From: CAZYMF01 sp964648215
Lineage (GTDB): Bacteria; Desulfobacterota; Binatia; HRBIN30; JACQVA1
Assembly (NCBI GenBank): GCA_964648215.1
Contig: CAZYMF010000113.1
Coordinates: forward strand, 1-15,354
Direction of reading: 5' to 3'
DNA length: 15,354 bases
Positions 1 to 5,515 of the stretch are shown here, piece after piece. Below the pieces are notes generated by a model. It saw only the letters and a list, made by a program, of their open reading frames with translations, was not told the DNA's origin and did no database searches. Within the stretch, counting starts at the first letter, position 1. Every line of letters begins with the position of its first letter. Both the position numbers and the translations under genes were made by a program.

Positions 1-28
1 GAGTCGCAAGCTTCGAGTCACAAGCTCC
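1..28. repeat. Two tandem copies of a 14-bp unit
   Basis: Bases 1-14 (GAGTCGCAAGCTTC) and 15-28 (GAGTCACAAGCTCC) are the same 14-mer with two differences, and a third unit starts as GAGCC. The window begins inside it, so the array may extend further upstream. It lies outside any gene and its function is unknown. Confidence 0.6.
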
Positions 29-57
29 GAGCCGGACAACGCTCTGTGGCTTTGCGC

Positions 58-97
58 TTTCAACTTTGACCTTTCACCTCTCCGACTTCTTCTCCTG
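58..97. repeat. CTTT-rich dispersed intergenic repeat, copy 1
   Basis: ACTTTGACCTTTC (63-75) followed by TCCGACT...TTCTCCTG (81-97) is matched at 10064-10107, where ACTTTNACCTTTC occurs twice and is followed by the same TCCGACT...TTCTCCTG string. The two copies lie about 10 kb apart, both outside genes, so this looks like a dispersed repeat family. Nothing shows a function. Confidence 0.5.
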
Positions 98-284
98 GCG
101 GGCATCCGACTCCAACGGTTGGCGAGAGCAAGACAACCCTGCATCACCGCCACGGCCGACCGCGGCGTCCGCCATGGCTTGGGTCGGTGAATGGATGCGA
201 GCGAGTGTCCGAGGCAGAAGAGGCTGCGGCCGTCGCTCGCAGACGAGGCCCATTTGCCCGCGTCCGGGGCGCGGAGAAGGGAGT

Positions 285-325
285 GGCGAGGGAAGGACCA
301 GCGCCCTTCTGGTCCTTCCCTTGCC
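285..325. repeat. Long hairpin, 17-bp stem and 7-nt loop
   Basis: The arms 285-301 and 309-325 are complementary over 17 positions with one G:T wobble. The inner 12 bp, GGGAAGGACCAG against CTGGTCCTTCCC, are perfect, and the loop is 302-308. No T-run follows on either strand, so this is more likely a REP-like dispersed palindrome than an intrinsic terminator. Confidence 0.7.
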
Positions 326-330
326 GGGGC

Positions 331-348
331 GCAGGGGCGAAGCCCCGC
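331..348. repeat. Compact GGGGC-GAA-GCCCC hairpin
   Basis: GGGGC (334-338), the loop GAA and GCCCC (342-346) make a short hairpin around GCGAAGC, a sequence known to form an exceptionally stable DNA mini-hairpin. It starts six bases after the larger 285-325 palindrome, which suggests the two belong to one repeat element. Confidence 0.6.
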
Positions 349-426
349 AACCGGCGCAACGGAGTCACTCGCAGCCGTTGCGTGTGAGCACGACAGGTCT
401 CCTGCCGGGCTCTGCCCCTGCACCCC

Positions 427-465
427 CCCGAGGAGGAAACCGAAAGGCGCGGTTTCCGCCTCGGG
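427..465. repeat. Inverted repeat, 16-bp stem and 7-nt loop
   Basis: The arms 427-442 and 450-465 are complementary with one mismatch; the core is GGAAACCG against CGGTTTCC and the loop is 443-449. It lies 85 bases before the TOBE start codon, so it could also act in the 5' leader if transcription starts upstream. Dispersed palindromic repeat is the simplest reading. Confidence 0.65.
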
Positions 466-550
466 TCGCCGTCGCCGCGCAGCGGTGCGCGTGAACCGCC
501 CGAGCGAACGCGCTAAGATCGGCACGGCTCTTACGCCAGCGGAGGACGAT

Positions 551-754
551 ATGCTCAGCGCTCGCAATCAGCTCAAGGGGAAGATCAAGTCGGTGAAGCT
601 CGGTAACGTGATGGCGGAGGTGGTGCTGGACGTGGCCGGGGTCGAGGTGGTGTCGGTGATCACCCGCGGCTCGGCGGAGAAGCTGGGGCTGAAGGTGGGC
701 GACACGGCGACCGCGGTCATCAAGTCGACCGAGGTCATGATCGCCAAGGACTGA
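551..754 (+). CDS. Molbindin-type TOBE domain protein (molybdate/oxyanion binding)
   Basis: A 67-residue protein that is almost entirely one TOBE/Mop domain. The pattern N-x-L-K-G-K-I near residues 6-12, the central ...G-N-V-M-A-E-V at about 18-24, and V-I-K-S-T-E-V-M-I-A near the end are typical of molbindins such as the clostridial Mop proteins and the C-terminal domains of ModC and ModE. Members of this family bind molybdate or tungstate in the cytoplasm between subunits of an oligomer and are thought to buffer or store the anion. The start is the ATG directly after GGAGG (541-545), five bases upstream; a longer reading would translate palindromic repeat DNA. No molybdate transporter or molybdenum-cofactor gene is visible nearby, so the role in storage is a family inference. 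Confidence 0.88.
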   Translation: MLSARNQLKGKIKSVKLGNVMAEVVLDVAGVEVVSVITRGSAEKLGLKVGDTATAVIKSTEVMIAKD

Positions 755-771
755 CATCCTCCCTTTCCGAT

Positions 772-787
772 GGCGGATATTTCCGCC
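772..787. terminator. Weak hairpin after the TOBE gene
   Basis: GGCGGA (772-777) and TCCGCC (782-787) pair around a 4-nt loop, 17 bases beyond the TOBE stop codon. There is no downstream T-run, so intrinsic termination is uncertain. Confidence 0.25.
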
Positions 788-841
788 CGTCCGGCGTGCG
801 TCGGAAGGCCGTCTTTCGCCTTTTCCGGCAGCGTGGGCTAA

Positions 842-3292
842 ATGCGTCTTGCCATGAGATCGACCTGGGTGGCGGTTGTGGCGCTGTTGCTGGCGGGCGC
901 GGTGCGGGCGCAGGTGGCGACGCCGAGCGCCGGGCCCAACGCGGGCGACCTGCAGGGGGTGCTGCGCGACTACGTCGGCGAGCTGCAGACCTCGTTGCCA
1001 CCCTTGCAGCAGCGGCTCAAGGACGAGGAGGCATCGCTGCGCCAGTTCGAGCAGTACCTGCGCCGCATGCGTTCCGACGCCGCGGTGCAGCGCACCTTTC
1101 TGGCGCTGGGCAACATGCGCGCTCCCGCTCTGGCCCAGGCCCTGCGCAACTGGCAGGGCTGGGAGACCATCGCGCGTGACCATCTGGGCTCGGCCTCCGC
1201 GCTGGCCGCCGACACCGACCAGAGCCGCCAGGACGAGGAGGATCGCTGGACGTTGCTCGGCGATCAATCGCAGCAGCTGGCGGCGACCCTGGGCAACGTC
1301 TACGCCGAGGCCAAGGCGCTGCACGAGAAGAAGCTGGAACTGCTCTCGCGGTTGCAGGGCCTGGCGCAGCGCCACGTGAAGGACGCGAAGGCGGCGGTCG
1401 GGATCTGCGACGACGTCGAGGCGGCGATCCGCCAGACGGTCGAGCGCCAGCACCAGCGCTTCCTGTGGACACGCGTGGGGCTGGCCAAGCTGCCGTCGAC
1501 ACTGACGGAGACCGGCGGCGACCTGGCCTTGATGGTGGCGCCGTTCACGACCGCCTCGTGGCAGGACTGGGCGCAGCTGATTCGGGAGGTCGTGCTCGCC
1601 AACTGGGTAGCGGTGCTCACCGGCCTGGTTTTGCTCGTCGTCGTCTTGTGGCGCAGCCGCGTGTTGAAGAGCTACCTCGGCGGCGCCAAGGCCGCGGCGC
1701 AGAAGCGCGGGCCGCCGCACGGCCGGCCGCAGCGCTTCGTGGCGGCGCTCCTCGCCGCGTTCGGCCGCTCGCTCGTCACGGGAGCCATCGCCGCCGCCGC
1801 CGTGCTGATCCGGCTCGGCCTCGGCGACCGCACCCCGCCGTGGAGCCAACCTTTGCTCAGCCTGGCCATGGCCCTGTTCGTCTGGCGGCTGGTGTACGCG
1901 CTGGTGGGCACGACGCTCGACCCGGCGCGGCCGGAGTACCGGCTGACGGCCATGGACGACCGGGCCGCCGCGTGGTGGCGGCAGCGGCTGCGGCGCGTGG
2001 TGCTGTGGCTGCTGTGGGCCACCGTCAACGCCTCCCTGGTCGAGCGCAGCGGGCTCACCTCTCCCTCCCTGGTGCTGGCGTTCGTCGTCATCGAGCTCCT
2101 CGCCCTGCGTTCGGTGACGAGTGTTCTGCACGACGAGCGGCTGGCGGCGGCGCGCGTGCGCGCGGCCGTGGCGGTCTGGGGCCGGCGCTTTCGCCAACTG
2201 GCTCGCGCCGGCATGCTGCTGATGATCGCGCTGTCGGGCTTCGGTTTCCTCAATCTGGCCTGGTACGTCGGCTGGGGGCTGCTCAAGAGCGTGGTCGTGC
2301 TGGCGCTCGCGGCCGTGCTGTGGCGCCTGGGCGAGGATGTCCTGGCGCAGTGGGATTCCGGCCTGTCCCTGGCGGTGCGACGATCGGCGGCGGCGGCGTG
2401 GACCTCTCTGATCGCGGCGCTGGTGGTGGTGGTGATGCCCTTCGCCTGGGGCATCGAGGGCTCGCTCTGGGGTCTGTTGCAGCGCGTGCTGGGTTTCGGG
2501 ATCGCCGTGGGAACGCGCCAGCTCACGGTGCTGCGGCTGGTAGTGGCGGCGCTGTGCCTGATCGGCGCCTGGCTCTTCGGGCGGCTCCTCGGCGTGGCGC
2601 TCGAGCGCCGGGTGTTTCCGCGCACGCCGATCGACGTCGGCGTGCGCACGGCCATCGTGCGGTCGATCGGCTACGTGCTGATCACCATCGGCGCCCTGGC
2701 GGCGGTGCGCACGCTCGGTTTCGATCTCACCAACCTGGCGATCATGGCCGGCGCCCTCGGCGTCGGCATCGGCTTCGGTCTGCAGACGCTGGTGAGCAAC
2801 TTCGTCAGCGGCCTCATCATTCTGTTCGAGCGGCCGTTCAAGATCGGCGACATCCTCGAGCAGGACGGCGTGTACGGCTACGTCCGCCGCATTCGCGCGC
2901 GCAGCACGGTGCTGCGGACCTTCGACGAATCGGAGATCGTACTGCCCAACGCCGACCTGCTGTCGCACAAGATCACCAACTGGACGCTCACCGACAACCG
3001 CGCCCGGGTGACCGTCTCGGTGGGGGTGGCATACGGCTCGGACGTGGTCAAGGTGCGCGAGACGCTCTACCGGGTGGGCAAGGAGCACCCGCGCGTGCTC
3101 GCCGAGCCGCAGGTGTACTTCACCAACTTCGGCGACAGCTCGCTCGACTTCCGCTTGATGGTGTGGATCGACATCCGCGAGCGGCTAAAGGTGCTGAGCG
3201 ACCTGCACTTCGCCGTCGACGCCGCCTTCCGCGAGGCCGGCATTCAGATCCCGTTTCCGCAACGCGACGTACACTTCTTTCCGAAGGGCTGA
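842..3292 (+). CDS. Large multi-pass MscS-family mechanosensitive ion channel
   Basis: An 816-residue inner-membrane protein. Residues 5-23 look like a signal peptide ending in V-R-A-Q. Residues 30-245 are a hydrophilic, Gln/Leu/Arg-rich and probably coiled-coil extracytoplasmic domain. About ten hydrophobic helices follow from residue 254. The last, 634-665, is the diagnostic MscS pore helix (M-A-G-A-L-G-V-G-I-G-F-G-L-Q then S-N-F-V-S-G), ending in E-R-P-F-K-I-G-D, which opens the cytoplasmic beta domain. The C terminus (about 670-816) is the usual alpha/beta vestibule. The length and extra helices resemble MscK/KefA or YbiO-type channels rather than minimal MscS, so it probably releases osmolytes under hypo-osmotic shock. 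A second ATG at 854 gives a tidier signal peptide. No strong ribosome binding site decides between them. Confidence 0.93.
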   Translation: MRLAMRSTWVAVVALLLAGAVRAQVATPSAGPNAGDLQGVLRDYVGELQTSLPPLQQRLKDEEASLRQFEQYLRRMRSDAAVQRTFLALGNMRAPALAQALRNWQGWETIARDHLGSASALAADTDQSRQDEEDRWTLLGDQSQQLAATLGNVYAEAKALHEKKLELLSRLQGLAQRHVKDAKAAVGICDDVEAAIRQTVERQHQRFLWTRVGLAKLPSTLTETGGDLALMVAPFTTASWQDWAQLIREVVLANWVAVLTGLVLLVVVLWRSRVLKSYLGGAKAAAQKRGPPHGRPQRFVAALLAAFGRSLVTGAIAAAAVLIRLGLGDRTPPWSQPLLSLAMALFVWRLVYALVGTTLDPARPEYRLTAMDDRAAAWWRQRLRRVVLWLLWATVNASLVERSGLTSPSLVLAFVVIELLALRSVTSVLHDERLAAARVRAAVAVWGRRFRQLARAGMLLMIALSGFGFLNLAWYVGWGLLKSVVVLALAAVLWRLGEDVLAQWDSGLSLAVRRSAAAAWTSLIAALVVVVMPFAWGIEGSLWGLLQRVLGFGIAVGTRQLTVLRLVVAALCLIGAWLFGRLLGVALERRVFPRTPIDVGVRTAIVRSIGYVLITIGALAAVRTLGFDLTNLAIMAGALGVGIGFGLQTLVSNFVSGLIILFERPFKIGDILEQDGVYGYVRRIRARSTVLRTFDESEIVLPNADLLSHKITNWTLTDNRARVTVSVGVAYGSDVVKVRETLYRVGKEHPRVLAEPQVYFTNFGDSSLDFRLMVWIDIRERLKVLSDLHFAVDAAFREAGIQIPFPQRDVHFFPKG

Positions 3293-3604
3293 TCTTGATG
3301 AGAGAGATGAGAGAAAGGAATGTTTCCGATTTCGCCGCTCGCGCGGATTTCTCCGGTCGAGCCCGGTGCGCGAGCGAAAAGGGCGAGGGCGACGAAGTGC
3401 GCGGCGCTCTTCTCGCACTCCGTCACTCGTCAATGACTCGTGCAAGCAGGCGCATGCGGCGCTTGCCGAGAACCTGAGCGCGTAGTTGGTGTCGCTCGCG
3501 ACGCTCGTTCGCGCGACGGCGCGCGTCGCACGTCTCATCGAGTGAAACGGAGGCGCGCGCATGGTGAATTTGTTTCCGCGCAGCGGGTGAAGGGAAAAAA
3601 AATC
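3293..3604. other. Gene-free stretch downstream of the channel gene
   Basis: No supportable gene. The stretch is rich in short CG palindromes (for example GCAAGC at 3442-3447 with GCTTGC at 3461-3466, and GTCGC-TC-GCGAC near 3491), contains the direct repeat ACTCGT-CAATG-ACTCGT near 3426, and turns A-rich (AAAAAAAA) at the end. No T-tracted terminator was seen after the channel gene. Confidence 0.4.
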
Positions 3605-3633
3605 TTGACATCATTTCGGTGCGGGACTAATAC
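3605..3633 (+). promoter_or_regulatory. Sigma-70-type promoter, probably for dnaA
   Basis: A perfect -35 hexamer TTGACA (3605-3610) is followed after 17 bp by TAATAC (3628-3633). An alternative -10, ACTAAT at 3626-3631, has a 15-bp spacer. An A-tract lies just upstream and the surroundings are the most AT-rich of the region. It points towards dnaA, leaving a leader of roughly 240 bases before the chosen start codon. Confidence 0.6.
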
Positions 3634-3805
3634 GAGCCCCTCTTCAGCAACTGGTCCGAAAACTTTTTTGCGAACGAAATGAATCTTGTCGGATGCGCGC
3701 GCTGCCTTCCTTGTGGGGAAGGAGGGGCGGGCGTGTTGGGGGTGACCTGTGCATGGAGGTGTGGAGGGGCGGAGGATCTTGGCGCGGTGGCGGTGACTTA
3801 CTGCG

Positions 3806-3825
3806 TTGTCCCCAGCTGGGGATAA
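3806..3825. promoter_or_regulatory. Palindrome with two DnaA-box-like arms upstream of dnaA
   Basis: TTGTCCCCA (3806-3814), GC, then TGGGGATAA (3817-3825) form a 20-bp palindrome with a single mismatched pair. The right arm read in reverse, TTATCCCCA, differs from the DnaA-box consensus TTATCCACA at one position; the left arm differs at two. It sits 56 bases before the dnaA start codon and downstream of the candidate promoter, a position suited to autorepression by DnaA. Binding is inferred. Confidence 0.55.
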
Positions 3826-3881
3826 CCGGCGCGCGCTCCGACAAGCTCGTTAGACGACCGGCGTACGGGGGATGGGCACGC

Positions 3882-5228
3882 ATGCAGGAACTGTGGGCGA
3901 CGGCGCTGCCGGTGCTGCGGCAGCAGGTGGGCGAGCGGAACTTTGTCACGTGGATCGAGCCGATTTGCTGCGCGACCGATGACGAGGGGTTGCGGCTCGA
4001 GGTGCCGAACCGATTCTTCCAGGACTGGATCAGTCGGCACTTCCTGAGCACGATCCGCAGCACGCTCGCCGCCGTCGCCACTCATCCCTGCGCGGTGCGC
4101 GTGGTGGTGAGCGACGACTGGTCGGCGCCGCTGCCGGCGCCGTTGCCGGCGCGACCGGCGCGACGCGAGGCGCCGGAGCGGGGCCGGCGCGCGCCGAAGA
4201 TCGGTCGCCTGGTGCCGGAATATACGTTCGACACGTTCGTCGTCGGCGATGCCAACCAGGTGGCCTATCATGCGGCGATGGCGGTGACCGAGACCCCCGG
4301 GCGGCGCTTCAACCCGCTGTTCCTGCACGGCGGCGTCGGCCTCGGCAAGACGCACCTGGCCAACGCGCTGGCGCACGAGATGCTCGCGCGCCAGCCGCGG
4401 CAGCGCCTCGCCTGCCTGGCGGCCGAGACGTTCATGAACTCGCTGATCACCTCGCTGCGCCAGGACCAGATGGGGGTGTTTCGCGATCGTTTCCGCCTCG
4501 TCGATACCTTGATTCTCGACGACGTGCAGTTCCTCGCCGGCAAGGAGCGCACGCAGGAGGAGTTCTTCCACACATTCAACACCCTGCACGGCAGCGGCAA
4601 GCAGATCGTCTTGACCTCGGACAAGGCGCCGGCGGACATCGCCGGGCTCGAGCAGCGGCTCAAGAGCCGCTTCGAGGGCGGCATGATCGCCGACGTCCAT
4701 CCGCCGACGCCGGCGATGCGGGTGGAGATCCTCCAGCGCAAGGCGCGCACCCTGGGCTGCGAGCTGCCCGGCGAGGTGACGGCCCTGCTCGCGCACAGTG
4801 GGGGCCCGAGCGTGCGCGAGCTCGAGGGGGCGCTCACCCGGGTGATCGCGGCGGCGACGCTGCGCGGGCTGCCGATCACCCTGGACCTGGCGCGACAGAC
4901 GCTCGGGCCGCTGGCCGCGCGGCGGGCGGCGGCGTCCGTGGAGACGGTGCAGGAGGTGGTCAGCGAGCACTTCGGTGTGTCGCTCGACGAGCTCAAGTCG
5001 CATCGCCGCAACCGCGAGCTGGTGCTGGCGCGGCAGGTGGCGATGTATCTCAGCCGCACCGTCGCCGACGGATCGTTTCCCGCCATCGGCGAGAAGTTCG
5101 GCGGCCGCGATCACTCGACGGTGATGCACGCCGTGCGCGTGATCGAGGGCCGGCGCGGCACCGACCGTGCCCTGGCCGACGCGCTGGTGACGCTGGAGAG
5201 CGCCCTGCGCCGCCGCGTCGCGGCGTGA
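3882..5228 (+). CDS. dnaA: Chromosomal replication initiator protein DnaA
   Basis: A 448-residue protein with the full DnaA layout. Domain I is at about 1-80 (W-x-x-x-L-P-V-L-R, F-V-T-W-I-E-P). A short Pro/Arg-rich domain II linker follows at about 82-110. The AAA+ domain has Walker A G-G-V-G-L-G-K-T at 150-157, Walker B I-L-D-D with D213/D214, and the arginine-finger box Q-R-L-K-S-R-F with R263. Domain IV carries the DNA-binding signature G-G-R-D-H-S-T-V at 407-414. It binds DnaA boxes as an ATP-driven oligomer and opens the replication origin. The ATG at 3882 follows a G-rich site (near 3867-3874) and starts exactly at domain I. The ATG at 3693 would add 63 Gly/Arg-rich residues unlike the family and would translate the DnaA-box palindrome. 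dnaN does not follow. Confidence 0.96.
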   Translation: MQELWATALPVLRQQVGERNFVTWIEPICCATDDEGLRLEVPNRFFQDWISRHFLSTIRSTLAAVATHPCAVRVVVSDDWSAPLPAPLPARPARREAPERGRRAPKIGRLVPEYTFDTFVVGDANQVAYHAAMAVTETPGRRFNPLFLHGGVGLGKTHLANALAHEMLARQPRQRLACLAAETFMNSLITSLRQDQMGVFRDRFRLVDTLILDDVQFLAGKERTQEEFFHTFNTLHGSGKQIVLTSDKAPADIAGLEQRLKSRFEGGMIADVHPPTPAMRVEILQRKARTLGCELPGEVTALLAHSGGPSVRELEGALTRVIAAATLRGLPITLDLARQTLGPLAARRAAASVETVQEVVSEHFGVSLDELKSHRRNRELVLARQVAMYLSRTVADGSFPAIGEKFGGRDHSTVMHAVRVIEGRRGTDRALADALVTLESALRRRVAA

Positions 5229-5329
5229 GTGGGCATCGTGCTCCGCACGCGTGGTGGTTTTGTTCCACTTGCCAGCAGCATCAGAACCCGAGGTTCACGG
5301 GTAATAGTGGGGGCGCGTGGGCACGGGTC

Positions 5330-5352
5330 CCCTCTCCTTACCAAGGAGAGGG
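5330..5352. repeat. Perfect 10-bp-stem hairpin downstream of dnaA
   Basis: CCCTCTCCTT (5330-5339), loop ACC, AAGGAGAGGG (5343-5352), followed by ACAGGGTGAGG. This wording matches a very widespread intergenic palindrome in proteobacterial genomes. It lies in the 287-base gap between dnaA and the first FG-GAP gene. It may help end dnaA transcription, but no T-run follows. Nothing else was recognised in the gap apart from an isolated TTGACA at 5453. Confidence 0.6.
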
Positions 5353-5515
5353 ACAGGGTGAGGTTGCACGCGGAACGTTGCCGTGCGCCCCGTTCCCCCT
5401 TCCAGCAATCTGAAATGCCGACCCCCGACGCGCCGCCTCCCGCCGCGTCGCGTTGACAAACTCGCCTGCGGCAGGAAGAGTAGGCCGCTACTCGCTCCGG
5501 TGCAGGAAGATTTCG

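Larger units (their letters stand above)
98..550. other. Gene-free stretch with three hairpins
   Basis: No open frame here gives a recognisable protein. The frames that cross it read through strong inverted repeats and look like low-complexity Arg/Pro/Ala translations. The stretch contains palindromes at 285-325, 331-348 and 427-465, listed separately. The last bases provide a GGAGG ribosome binding site (541-545) for the TOBE gene. No clear -35/-10 pair was found for that gene. Confidence 0.5.

Noticed and set aside
66..494. Protein-coding frames in the first 550 bases
   Set aside because: They run through strong palindromes, lack ribosome binding sites and give Arg/Pro/Ala-rich products without motifs.
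365..3088. A 907-codon open frame on the minus strand
   Set aside because: It is antisense to the mechanosensitive channel. Its translation is low-complexity and rich in His, Gln, Arg and Ala, typical of a shadow frame in GC-rich DNA, whereas the plus-strand frame has clear family motifs.
1465..3477. A 670-codon plus-strand frame overlapping the channel gene
   Set aside because: An Arg/Ala/Gly-rich shadow in another frame with no recognisable motif.
3693..3881. An upstream ATG extending DnaA by 63 residues
   Set aside because: The added residues are Gly/Arg/Trp-rich and unlike DnaA domain I, and the stretch contains the DnaA-box palindrome. The ATG at 3882 starts exactly at domain I.
3293..3881. 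Origin of replication upstream of dnaA
   Set aside because: Only one pair of box-like sites and a modest AT-rich patch were found; there is no box cluster and no dnaN, so the sequence does not support an oriC call.
3798..5129. A 443-codon minus-strand frame antisense to dnaA
   Set aside because: Shadow of dnaA; compositionally biased and without domains.
5453..5515. A TTG start for the first FG-GAP gene
   Set aside because: The TTG is part of TTGACA and has no ribosome binding site. The ATG at 5516 has AGGAAG and opens directly into a signal peptide. TTGACA itself has no convincing -10 partner, so it was not called as a promoter.
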